Part shown: positions 1-5,726 of the stretch, piece after piece
Numbering within the stretch: the stretch's first letter is position 1
Layout of the letters: the number at the start of each line of letters is the position of its first letter
Assembly: GCA_027037025.1 (NCBI GenBank)
Contig: JALWBS010000078.1
Coordinates: 1-8,581 of the forward strand
Reading direction: 5' to 3'
DNA: 8,581 bases
From: Desulfurococcales archaeon
GTDB lineage: Archaea; Thermoproteota; Thermoprotei_A; Sulfolobales; Ignisphaeraceae
The notes under the pieces: model-generated
Told to the model about the DNA's origin: nothing
The model's input: the letters and a program-made list of their open reading frames with translations, nothing else
Database searches by the model: none
Position numbers and translations under genes: made by a program

Positions 1-309
1 GATGCTAGGATCCCTAAGAAGTACAGAGCTGTTGTGGAGATGGTTGATGGGATATACGCTGACGTTGCGCAGCCCGAGCAAGCTGAGCTAGTGGCGGATA
101 ATGCGGAGATGTTCTTGAAGGATGGTGGGTGGCTGTTGCTCGCAATCAAAGCGCGAAGCATCGATGTTACAGCTGAACCTAGTGAGGTTTACAAGAGGGA
201 GATCGATACGCTTAAGTCTAGAGGATTTGAGATCGTTGACGTTGTGCATCTAGAGCCTTTCGATAGAGATCACGCCATGGTGTACGCGATATACCACCGT
301 AGGAAGTAA
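1..309 (+). CDS. flpA: Fibrillarin-like rRNA/tRNA 2'-O-methyltransferase, C-terminal part (5' end outside window)
   Basis: This is the last 102 codons of archaeal fibrillarin, the SAM-dependent methyltransferase of box C/D RNPs. With Nop5 and L7Ae it 2'-O-methylates rRNA, and in many archaea tRNA, at sites chosen by guide RNAs. The reading frame is open from base 1, so the gene begins upstream; the first ATG at 34 is internal. Family signatures seen are the opening DARxPxKY segment, IYADVAQPEQAEL (part of the Rossmann-like core), the AIKARSIDVT strand and helix start, an EVYKREID helix, and the closing LEPFDRDHAMVYAIY strand, whose DHA is conserved. The stop is TAA at 307-309. The following operon has its own TATA box 12 bases later, so flpA is probably the last gene of its transcript. 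Archaeal flpA usually follows nop5; that gene would lie upstream and is not visible. Confidence 0.95.
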   Translation, partial: DARIPKKYRAVVEMVDGIYADVAQPEQAELVADNAEMFLKDGGWLLLAIKARSIDVTAEPSEVYKREIDTLKSRGFEIVDVVHLEPFDRDHAMVYAIYHRRK

Positions 310-320
310 GACCCTCAATC

Positions 321-328
321 CTTATATT
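321..328 (+). promoter_or_regulatory. TATA box for the COG1395-THEP1-trm1 operon
   Basis: CTTATATT is centred about 41 bases before the ATG at 366. Archaeal transcription starts about 25-27 bases downstream of the TATA centre, so the predicted start site is near 351 with a leader of about 15 bases. The same CTTATAT core lies about 40 bases before the uppS start at 5771, which supports the assignment. The call is by eye; a mapped 5' end near 351 would confirm it. Confidence 0.55.
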
Positions 329-365
329 TTAGCTTAGGATCTTCTATATGCGTGGAAGCGATACG

Positions 366-1373
366 ATGCTGGAGTGGGATACGAAAACTATTACGAGATT
401 GGCTAAGGTTATGGAGACGTTGGTAAACAAAGTAACCGTGATTGAGTATCCAGAGGAGAGAAGGAGGAGCGTTGATATGGTTGTGGAGTGCAGAGATCGT
501 GAAAACGATGATAGGAGCAGGAATAAGGTTGTTATCAAGGTTTCCGAGGTGGTTTCCAATAGGAAGAAAGACTTTGTTGAGCTTAAGAGGATAACGGAGT
601 TGTTGAACGTAAATGCGCTCGTTATCGCACGCTTTTACAATAAGGAGAAGTTGCTAGATAACGTCCTCTACATAAGGGGTAGAATAGGCATAGTCGTTCC
701 AGAGACGATAGAATCGCTGAAAAAGAATGAGAAGGTCTACATATACGAATACCAAGGCTCGTACTACGTTAAGGTGAAGGGAGAAGTTCTGCGCGAACTC
801 AGATCTAAGATGAAGCTCGGCTACTCAATGCTTGCGAGGATGCTTGGAATAACATCGAAGGCCCTTTACGAATACGAGCAAGGTAAGATGAGTATGAGCG
901 CTGAGGTTGCTGAAAGGTTTCTGGAGCTGTTTGGCGAAGAATTCGAGAAGGCTTTGGAAGCTATAGACATATTTAGTTTCAGAATCGTTGGCGGGATGAA
1001 GAAAGAGCTTGGAAACATTGATGCTATCGAAGCTCAGGAGGATCTCTTAGATGAGAAGAACAAAATTCTTGCCAAGCTTAGAAAGCTAGGTATACGAAAC
1101 ATCGAGAGATTCGAGCGCATTCCCTCGGACATGGTGCTGAATCATCGTGATCTAAGAGTATTCATCGCGCTAGCTAAGGGGGGAAGCGACCCGGATAAAG
1201 TGGCTAAGAAATGTCGGGAGAACGCTAAGCTAGCTCACGAGCTAGATGGTAAAGCACTCACCCTTATCGCGGGGAGGGATCGAGATTTAGAGTACGTTGC
1301 AGAGAAGTACTCTGACATCGTTAGTAGGAACATCGATGATGTCATCGAGATTATTAGTAGAGAGCGTGCGTAG
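366..1373 (+). CDS. COG1395-type putative HTH transcriptional regulator
   Basis: This is an archaeal protein of the COG1395 family (putative HTH-type transcriptional regulatory protein, similar in layout to Sulfolobus SSO0942 as I recall it); no target is known to me. From the ATG at 366 it is 335 residues. The first ~110 residues form an alpha/beta domain with SVDMVVE and VVIKV strands, suggestive of a nuclease-like fold without an obvious acidic-x-Lys site. A Cro/cI-type helix-turn-helix lies at about residues 142-196 (LGYSMLARMLGITSKALYEYEQGK). A second alpha/beta region makes up the C-terminus. An in-frame ATG at 348 would add six residues, but it lies at or before the transcription start predicted from the TATA box at 321-328, so I prefer 366. 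The gene is 13 bases ahead of the THEP1 gene and heads an operon ending with trm1, so it may be self-regulating or linked to RNA metabolism; that is inference. Confidence 0.85.
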   Translation: MLEWDTKTITRLAKVMETLVNKVTVIEYPEERRRSVDMVVECRDRENDDRSRNKVVIKVSEVVSNRKKDFVELKRITELLNVNALVIARFYNKEKLLDNVLYIRGRIGIVVPETIESLKKNEKVYIYEYQGSYYVKVKGEVLRELRSKMKLGYSMLARMLGITSKALYEYEQGKMSMSAEVAERFLELFGEEFEKALEAIDIFSFRIVGGMKKELGNIDAIEAQEDLLDEKNKILAKLRKLGIRNIERFERIPSDMVLNHRDLRVFIALAKGGSDPDKVAKKCRENAKLAHELDGKALTLIAGRDRDLEYVAEKYSDIVSRNIDDVIEIISRERA

Positions 1374-1375
1374 AT

Positions 1376-1380
1376 AGGAG
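1376..1380 (+). promoter_or_regulatory. Shine-Dalgarno site of the THEP1 gene
   Basis: AGGAG lies six bases before the ATG at 1387 and immediately after the TAG stop of the COG1395 gene. It is one of the two clearest ribosome-binding sites in the window and fixes the THEP1 start inside a polycistronic message. The Rpc34-like gene has the same AGGAG at the same spacing from its GTG. Confidence 0.7.
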
Positions 1381-1386
1381 CTGGCC

Positions 1387-1941
1387 ATGGTCTTCGTAGC
1401 TATAACCGGTAGACCTGGCATTGGTAAATCAACGATATTTCACCGAGTTGTTTCGCACCTAAGAACCAAGGGTTACAGGATTTGTGGCTTCTATTGTCCA
1501 GAAGTTAGGGAAAGTGGGAAGAGGATAGGGTTCAAGATTATCGATATTGATAGCGGTGAGGAGGGTTGGCTCGCAGTGGCGATTGATAGGGTCAGGGATA
1601 TTGTGGGTAGCATTAGACCACGCATTAGGATCGGAAGGTATGTGGTTGTAGAGGATGATGTAAGACGAGTTGGTTTAAAGGCTTTGTCGAAGTGCGTAGA
1701 TCGGGACCTCGTGGCAATAGATGAGATTGGGCCGATGGAGCTTAGCGTTAAGGATCTTCGTAACAACGTAGTCAAAGTGCTTGAAAGAGCTCCGCACTTC
1801 CTAATAGTCGTTCACAGAAACTTGCGGGACGAGGATATAGTTAGAATACTTAGATCTAGAGGAACGAAGACGTTTTTCGTCACGGAGTTCAACCGGAATA
1901 ACCTTGCGGATCAGATAATAGAGATGTTCTGTTCTACGTAG
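1387..1941 (+). CDS. THEP1-family nucleoside-triphosphatase
   Basis: This is a 184-residue P-loop NTPase of the THEP1 family (NTPase/cancer-related NTPase), of normal length. Characterised members slowly hydrolyse nucleoside triphosphates to diphosphates; the biological role in archaea is unclear. The Walker A motif GRPGIGKST is at residues 8-16 at the very N-terminus. The family signature GFYCPEVRESGKRIGF is at 34-49. The Walker B segment LVAIDEIGPMEL is at 108-119, with DE as the likely Mg-binding and water-activating residues. The ATG at 1387 is set by AGGAG six bases upstream and by the P-loop starting eight residues in. It sits 13 bases after the COG1395 stop and 12 bases before trm1, so the three are probably cotranscribed. 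No functional link to tRNA methylation is evident beyond that. Confidence 0.93.
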   Translation: MVFVAITGRPGIGKSTIFHRVVSHLRTKGYRICGFYCPEVRESGKRIGFKIIDIDSGEEGWLAVAIDRVRDIVGSIRPRIRIGRYVVVEDDVRRVGLKALSKCVDRDLVAIDEIGPMELSVKDLRNNVVKVLERAPHFLIVVHRNLRDEDIVRILRSRGTKTFFVTEFNRNNLADQIIEMFCST

Positions 1942-1953
1942 GGATCCGAAGCC

Positions 1954-3147
1954 ATGAAATGTCCATCGAATTTCGTACTAATTAAAGAGGGTAAAGCTAG
2001 CATCTGCGTTCCTAACCCGGAGCTTTACAAGCGTAGCGATGGAGTTTATGAGCCTTCGTGGGCCCCAGTATTTTACAACCCTCTAATGATTGAGAATCGA
2101 GATATATCGATAGCACTTCTCAATGCTTTAGTTGTCGGAGGATTCTCTGTAAAGAACGTTGTTGACTCCATGACGAGTAGCGGTGTTAGAGGGATTAGAA
2201 TTGCTCTAGAAGTTAATGACGTTGATTGTGTGTACATGTGCGACATAGATGAAGAAGCTGTGAAAATAGCTTCGTTGAATGTGGAGATAAATGGCGTAAG
2301 GAATAAAGCGATTGTTGAAAGAGCTGATTGTAGAGAGTTGCTATACAGGTTAAAGAGAGAAAGAGCGAGGCTCGACTACGTGGATGTTGACCCGTTTGGA
2401 AGCCCTGCACCATTCATGCAGGCTGCGCTGGAGTGCGTAAGGCATGGTGGGGTAGTAGGTGTGACTGCTACTGACTTAGCTCCTTTAGAGGGTAAATACC
2501 CAAGGAAGTTGTTTAGAAGATACGGCATTATGGGAACTATGTGCGGCATCTCTAAGGATATCGCGGTTAGAAACCTCATCTCGTTCATGGCCAGAATCGC
2601 CGCGATGATAGACAGAACTATTGAGCCCCTCTATTCGTATCACTACAAGCATTACGTGAGAGTGTATGTCCGTGTCAAAAAAGGTAAGAGTGCCTCCTAT
2701 GAAATGCTCAGTCGTTGTATAGGAACAATTTCTTACTGTAACTACTGTGGTTACTGGGAAATCGGTAAAGAACCCAACATGAAATGCCCAGTATGTGGAA
2801 GACCTACGATTAACGTGGAGGGTACATGGATATGCAAAATAGGAAGCGCTAACTTAGCTAAGATAGTCGCCTCTATAGTTAAGGAGCAAAACCACTTCTC
2901 CTCGAAAACCCTCGAGATCGTCGAATGCATTGCGTCGTATCTCGGTGTAGGGAATGTCTTACCTTATAGAATATCCTTCATTGCTAGACTGCTAAAGAAA
3001 AACATGCCTAAGATACACGATATAGTATCTCACCTGAGAAGACTTGGGTACAAAGCGTGTAGAGTTCTGGGGTATCACGATGCAATAGCTACGAACGCTC
3101 CAATGAATGAAGTAATCAAGATCGTTTCCTCGTTGAGTTCGTCTTAG
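1954..3147 (+). CDS. trm1: tRNA (guanine(26)-N(2))-dimethyltransferase Trm1
   Basis: Trm1 uses two SAM molecules to make N2,N2-dimethylguanosine at position 26 of tRNA, between the D stem and anticodon stem. The protein has 397 residues, in the usual archaeal range. Signatures in order are FYNPLMIENRDIS (40-52), the SAM motif VVDSMTSSGVRGIR (69-82), the acidic ribose-binding segment CDIDEEAV (96-103), and the catalytic DVDPFGSPAPF (144-154, D146). A C-terminal zinc site follows with CxxC pairs at C262/C265 and C278/C281. The segment after it reads WICKIG, where I recall a W-x-G pattern in relatives, so this may be a local substitution. The start ATG follows the THEP1 stop by 12 bases, with GGGATCC at 1941-1947 as a partial Shine-Dalgarno match. 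The last 32 bases overlap the 3' end of the convergent Rpc34-like gene. Confidence 0.96.
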   Translation: MKCPSNFVLIKEGKASICVPNPELYKRSDGVYEPSWAPVFYNPLMIENRDISIALLNALVVGGFSVKNVVDSMTSSGVRGIRIALEVNDVDCVYMCDIDEEAVKIASLNVEINGVRNKAIVERADCRELLYRLKRERARLDYVDVDPFGSPAPFMQAALECVRHGGVVGVTATDLAPLEGKYPRKLFRRYGIMGTMCGISKDIAVRNLISFMARIAAMIDRTIEPLYSYHYKHYVRVYVRVKKGKSASYEMLSRCIGTISYCNYCGYWEIGKEPNMKCPVCGRPTINVEGTWICKIGSANLAKIVASIVKEQNHFSSKTLEIVECIASYLGVGNVLPYRISFIARLLKKNMPKIHDIVSHLRRLGYKACRVLGYHDAIATNAPMNEVIKIVSSLSSS

Positions 3148-3577
3148 TAAGGTTAATCAGAAAGCTCGTCAGTAAAGGACATCTCAACGGACTATGGCTA
3201 CTAGCCTCGCCGCAATTGTACAGCTCTTTGCATCGAAAGCACGGTATGCTCATCACAGAGCTCATCTCTATAGGGATATTGATGCTTAGACTAGGGGATA
3301 CCTCTACCTTGGGCTGTTCGAGGATCAATGCTTGTAGGAAATACATCGACTTCCCGTTGTTATTGACGAGCTTCCTCTTGACCAACCCTTTCTTAACTAG
3401 CCGGGATACTATCTTAGCAATTTGCTGAGGTTCAAGAGATTTCAGCTCGTTTAGCTCCTTTAACTTAACTTGGAATATCCCGCCATCAGTTTTAGTAGCT
3501 CTTAGTATAACCTCGTACACTCGACGCTCATTTTCATCTAAGCTTGATATCGCGTGTTGCGCACTCAATATCATCAC
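3116..3577 (-). CDS. rpc34: Rpc34-like winged-helix protein with a four-cysteine (probable Fe-S) motif
   Basis: This 153-residue protein resembles the crenarchaeal/thaumarchaeal homologue of the RNA polymerase III subunit RPC34/RPC39. A winged-helix domain spans about residues 12-82, with helix-turn-helix LEPQQIAKIVSRLVKKGLVKRK and the wing strand GKSMYFL. After a linker comes a cysteine motif C113-x2-C116-x5-C122-x10-C133 (IPCFRC, NCG, RCPLL). In this family, as I recall, that motif binds a cubane [4Fe-4S] cluster. In eukaryotes RPC34 contacts the TFIIB-like factor Brf1 and helps open promoters; the archaeal role is not settled. The start is GTG at 3577 with AGGAG six bases upstream; an ATG at 3574 is almost as good. 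Its final codons run 32 bases into trm1 on the other strand. It lies 137 bases beyond tfb, also on the minus strand. A generic Fe-S winged-helix regulator is the alternative. Confidence 0.75.
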   Translation of the reverse strand: MMILSAQHAISSLDENERRVYEVILRATKTDGGIFQVKLKELNELKSLEPQQIAKIVSRLVKKGLVKRKLVNNNGKSMYFLQALILEQPKVEVSPSLSINIPIEMSSVMSIPCFRCKELYNCGEASSHSPLRCPLLTSFLINLTKTNSTRKRS

Positions 3578-3609
3578 CGAAGTCTCCTAGAAGAGAATTG
3601 AATTAGAGC

Positions 3610-3616
3610 TAATAAG
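3610..3616 (-). promoter_or_regulatory. Probable TATA box of the Rpc34-like gene
   Basis: CTTATTA on the minus strand is centred 36 bases before the GTG at 3577 and 39 before the ATG at 3574, close to the 40-base spacing seen at two other promoters here. The rest of the 137-base tfb/rpc34 gap (3578-3714) shows no gene, tRNA or convincing hairpin. A second weaker candidate, CTTATA at about 3648-3653, would give a leader of about 46 bases. Confidence 0.4.
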
Positions 3617-3714
3617 CGCATTAATGCAAGGGTGCGATTATGCAGGTATAAGCGGTTAGCTGTGGTAGATGAAATAATTATGACTGAAGTTCGTGAGATG
3701 ATCTACGTGGAGCT

Positions 3715-4590
3715 CTATACGAATACCTGGATCTCAACCTTATCGACGATATCTTTGTACCTGTTTCTTATCGTTACCTCAGTTACCTCGGCTGCTTTAG
3801 CGACTTCACGTTGTGTTTTCTTCTCATTCATCACTATCGAAGCTACATAGACAGCTGCAGCAGCTATTCCGGCAGGATCCTTACCCTCGGTATACCCTCG
3901 GTTCTTCAAAACGTTTATTATTATCGATGCGAGGGTGAAGACTTTTTGTGAGAGGCCTAGGTTGTTAACTATCTTCTGTAAGAATGCTCGGGGGTCGGGG
4001 ATATTGCCACGCGGTATACTACCTCCTAACTTAAAGGATATCTCTGCCATAACGCGCCAGTAAAGCTGTTCGGATCCATTTACGAGTGCTAGCACATCCT
4101 TGGATCTAAGCGGTATACCGTGTGCTCTAGCAGCTAATACTATCGCTGCAGCGACGTACACATCCAGCTTGCTCTTCCGGGGATTAAGCGCCGAGATTAT
4201 CTTCTTAAGTATTATTCCGCTAGTCTCTTTCACGCTGTCCGGTAACCCAAGTTGAGCTGCAACTCTGTTCATCTTCGTTAGAGCATCAACAAGCTTCTTC
4301 TGATCCTTTGATACGCGTAAATGTCTCTGAAGTGATCTCATCTTCAAAGATAGCATTCTCATTCTATGATCTTTCACAACCAGCTTGATGTCCGTAACGA
4401 GCCCCGTATCATGTACCGTATGTGTGATTGTGCTGGCATGTGCGCGTTTCAACCATTCTTCGCTATCGTAAGCTCTCCAGGGAGTTGTGTTCTGTATCAT
4501 GTGATCTTGTATAACCTCAGCAGTATCTAAACAGATTAGCTCTCCTCGAATCGGATCCTCAATGAAGTTACTACAGTTAGAGCCACTCAT
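3715..4590 (-). CDS. tfb: Transcription initiation factor B (TFB) with a degenerate zinc ribbon
   Basis: This is the archaeal TFIIB homologue. It binds TBP-DNA and the BRE and recruits RNA polymerase. At 291 residues it is slightly short for the family. The N-terminal ribbon is reduced: DPIRGELICLDTAEVI (12-27) keeps C20, but the partner cysteine is T23 and the usual first CxxC pair is absent; only C6 is near. The B-reader/linker covers about 38-75 (PWRAYDSEEW, HDTGLVTDI). Cyclin fold one is about 96-185 and fold two about 195-285, ending with the BRE-reading helix-turn-helix TQREVAKAAEVTEVTIRNRY (259-278). The ATG overlaps the gar1 stop as ATGA, with GAGGT eight bases upstream. An in-frame TAG at 4594-4596 rules out a longer start. 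Crenarchaeal TFBs such as Sulfolobus TFB1 also have CxxT in the second half, so part of this is lineage-typical. It could be a specialised paralogue. Confidence 0.94.
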   Translation of the reverse strand: MSGSNCSNFIEDPIRGELICLDTAEVIQDHMIQNTTPWRAYDSEEWLKRAHASTITHTVHDTGLVTDIKLVVKDHRMRMLSLKMRSLQRHLRVSKDQKKLVDALTKMNRVAAQLGLPDSVKETSGIILKKIISALNPRKSKLDVYVAAAIVLAARAHGIPLRSKDVLALVNGSEQLYWRVMAEISFKLGGSIPRGNIPDPRAFLQKIVNNLGLSQKVFTLASIIINVLKNRGYTEGKDPAGIAAAAVYVASIVMNEKKTQREVAKAAEVTEVTIRNRYKDIVDKVEIQVFV

Positions 4591-4865
4591 TTTCTACGAC
4601 CTCTGACCCTCTTACCTATCTTGAACTGTGCATAGAGAACAGTTGAGGGTTTCGCTATGGAGAGGGCTATAGGGGTCTTGGGCTTTACCACAATGTACGG
4701 CTCACTTACTGGACCTATTATATCACTGACGACACCTATCAATTCGCCTCCGGCTGATACTACAAGGTCTCCTACTCTAGGCAAATTACTTGGATCGTGC
4801 GCTCTAACAATTATCAATCTCGACGGTGTAACGTGGAGGACCGAACCTATGGGTTTACGAGGCAT
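4587..4865 (-). CDS. gar1: H/ACA RNA-protein complex component Gar1
   Basis: Gar1 is the small beta-barrel subunit of box H/ACA RNPs. With Cbf5, Nop10 and L7Ae it makes RNA-guided pseudouridines in rRNA; Gar1 binds Cbf5 and aids substrate turnover. From the ATG at 4865 the protein is 92 residues. It has IGSVLHVTPSRLIIVRA (6-22), the turn PRVGDLVVS (29-37), the diagnostic VSDIIGPVSEPYIVVK (46-61) and a basic tail GKRVRGRRK (84-92), usual for archaeal Gar1. A GTG at 4874 would add three residues, but it sits at or before the transcription start predicted from the TATA box at 4893-4900, and the ATG has GTGAT just upstream. The stop overlaps the tfb start by four bases. The upstream 127-base gap holds two TATA candidates and two dyads. 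Confidence 0.94.
   Translation of the reverse strand: MPRKPIGSVLHVTPSRLIIVRAHDPSNLPRVGDLVVSAGGELIGVVSDIIGPVSEPYIVVKPKTPIALSIAKPSTVLYAQFKIGKRVRGRRK
4599..4603 (-). promoter_or_regulatory. Shine-Dalgarno site of tfb inside the end of gar1
   Basis: GAGGT lies eight bases before the tfb ATG and within the last codons of gar1. With the ATGA stop/start overlap at 4587-4590 it suggests translational coupling, so TFB synthesis would follow Gar1 synthesis. Confidence 0.65.
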
Positions 4866-4892
4866 AACTATCACTCGGGTCTCTGAATCGCA

Positions 4893-4900
4893 TTTTATAG
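4893..4900 (-). promoter_or_regulatory. TATA box of the gar1-tfb operon (proximal candidate)
   Basis: CTATAAAA on the minus strand is centred 31 bases before the gar1 ATG at 4865. That places the start site near 4870 and makes the message nearly leaderless. A second candidate, CTTATAA at 4918-4924, would give a start near 4895 and a 30-base leader. Which is used cannot be told from sequence. Confidence 0.5.
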
Positions 4901-4907
4901 TATCACC

Positions 4908-4921
4908 ATAGCCATGGTTAT
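4908..4921. promoter_or_regulatory. Near-perfect 14-base palindrome overlapping the distal TATA candidate of gar1-tfb
   Basis: ATAGCCATGGTTAT is symmetric about CCATGG with one mismatched pair. It lies directly upstream of the proximal TATA box and overlaps the distal one. It could be an operator or BRE-proximal site; a chance palindrome is possible at this length. Confidence 0.3.
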
Positions 4922-4934
4922 AAGCATTCTACCG

Positions 4935-4951
4935 TATTGACCCGTTCAATA
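4935..4951. promoter_or_regulatory. Perfect inverted repeat TATTGA-N5-TCAATA upstream of gar1-tfb
   Basis: Two perfect 6-base arms are separated by CCCGT (plus strand). The repeat lies about 10 bases upstream of the distal TATA candidate and about 50 bases past the SRP19 stop. Size and position fit a dimeric regulator's operator for gar1-tfb. It is not followed by a T-run on the minus strand, so a terminator reading for srp19 is less likely. Confidence 0.35.
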
Positions 4952-5001
4952 TACCTCAACGAGATCTAAATGTGTATGAAGCAATTCTTTGTAAGTAAAA
5001 T

Positions 5002-5289
5002 TCACTTAATACCTCGCGATCTAAGGATGCGAATGGCTTTCGCTAACTCTCGTAGAAGCGAGTTTTTCGAACCATCATACCTAACTCTGATCCTGCCATA
5101 AACGTAATACCAGGTTCTTGGATAACGTTTGTCGGGTTCCGCTTCGCATACTAGATGCAAGAACTTGCAAGCATTGATTAGATCCTCCAACGTGACCCTA
5201 TCTATGCACATATCCCGCGGTATTCTTCGACCTAATCTACGGGGTAAAGAACAATCCAGATAAGAAGGCCAAACGATGTATTCCTTCAA
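5002..5289 (-). CDS. srp19: Signal recognition particle protein SRP19
   Basis: SRP19 binds the tips of helices 6 and 8 of 7S RNA and helps load SRP54, which targets nascent membrane and secreted proteins to the translocon. The 95-residue length is normal for archaea. Signatures are YIVWPSYLDC (4-13), the GRRIPRD loop (20-26) that contacts RNA, KRYPRTWYYVYGRIRVRY (54-71) and the C-terminal SKNSLLRELAKAIRILR helix (74-90). The start is an unusual TTG at 5289. An in-frame TGA at 5299-5301 leaves no other start, homology begins at residue 3, and GTGAT (5298-5302) lies eight bases upstream as a Shine-Dalgarno match. It begins 17 bases after the S8e stop, so the two form an operon. The weak TTG start may lower its output relative to S8e; that is inference. 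Confidence 0.95.
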   Translation of the reverse strand: MKEYIVWPSYLDCSLPRRLGRRIPRDMCIDRVTLEDLINACKFLHLVCEAEPDKRYPRTWYYVYGRIRVRYDGSKNSLLRELAKAIRILRSRGIK

Positions 5290-5297
5290 GGCTGTGC

Positions 5298-5302
5298 ATC
5301 AC
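5298..5302 (-). promoter_or_regulatory. Shine-Dalgarno site that decides the TTG start of srp19
   Basis: GTGAT, part of the archaeal AGGAGGTGATCC consensus complementary to the 16S 3' end, lies eight bases before the TTG. It overlaps an in-frame stop and an out-of-frame ATG at 5300, which would be the wrong start for SRP19. Confidence 0.5.
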
Positions 5303-5306
5303 TGCG

Positions 5307-5693
5307 TTACTCCTTCAATAGCACAGCGTTTACGACACCATCTTGTCCTGGGCGTGAAGTCACTACAGCTTTTCCTACCTCGGTTAGTATTACCGCTCCC
5401 TTGTGTATGACTCCGTGTCTCGCCAACTCGGGATTCGATGGAACCATCAGAACCTGGAGTATTCGCGCTTTCTTACACGTCTTGCTCTCTGGATCTACGA
5501 CATTTGCATACGTTGCGTACTTAAGCCGTATCTTTATGTTACCTCCGAATACCCTATCGGGTTTCCTAACATCTTTCTCTGAAATCCTCGTGTTCGTGGG
5601 GTAACTTCCCATCTCATACTTCCTAGGTTTTCTATGTCTTCGCTTCTTACCGCCCGTAATCTTCTTAAGATCGTTACCTTGGTAAACACCCAT
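5307..5693 (-). CDS. rps8e: 30S ribosomal protein S8e
   Basis: S8e is a small-subunit ribosomal protein found in archaea and eukaryotes but not bacteria. The 128 residues match the usual archaeal length of about 125-130. The N-terminus is strongly basic and rRNA-binding (GGKKRRHRKPRKYEMG, 14-29), followed by the family hallmark YPTNTRISE (31-39). The beta-barrel core includes GGNIKIRLKYATYANV and ARHGVIHKGAVI, and the end is RPGQDGVVNAVLL. The ATG at 5693 follows GGGATCC by two bases; the GATCC part pairs with the distal end of the anti-Shine-Dalgarno. The TATA element at 5727-5734 is 38 bases upstream. It is first in an operon with srp19 and is divergent from uppS. Confidence 0.96.
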   Translation of the reverse strand: MGVYQGNDLKKITGGKKRRHRKPRKYEMGSYPTNTRISEKDVRKPDRVFGGNIKIRLKYATYANVVDPESKTCKKARILQVLMVPSNPELARHGVIHKGAVILTEVGKAVVTSRPGQDGVVNAVLLKE

Positions 5694-5726
5694 AGGGATC
5701 CCGCAGCAATTGCTTATTCAGATGCC

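Noticed and set aside
780..950. Cro/cI-type helix-turn-helix as a sign of a phage repressor or antitoxin
   Set aside because: The domain is embedded in a 335-residue protein with the COG1395 layout and sits in a core operon; no toxin or phage gene is nearby.
3660..3712. Possible box C/D guide RNA (GAGATGA and CTGA elements) in the tfb/rpc34 gap
   Set aside because: The C-like boxes each carry mismatches, there is no second CTGA at the proper distance and no terminal stem, so it does not meet even a loose C/D pattern.
3632..3850. 72-residue plus-strand frame starting in the tfb/rpc34 gap
   Set aside because: Most of it lies antisense to conserved TFB cyclin-fold codons, with no ribosome-binding site and no recognisable protein.
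4657..4911. 84-residue plus-strand frame
   Set aside because: It is antisense to gar1, whose product is recognised across the whole frame.
4870..5001. tRNA or small RNA gene in the srp19/gar1 gap
   Set aside because: No T-loop GGTTCGAATCC-like sequence or cloverleaf pairing was seen; the dyads there are better read as regulatory sites.
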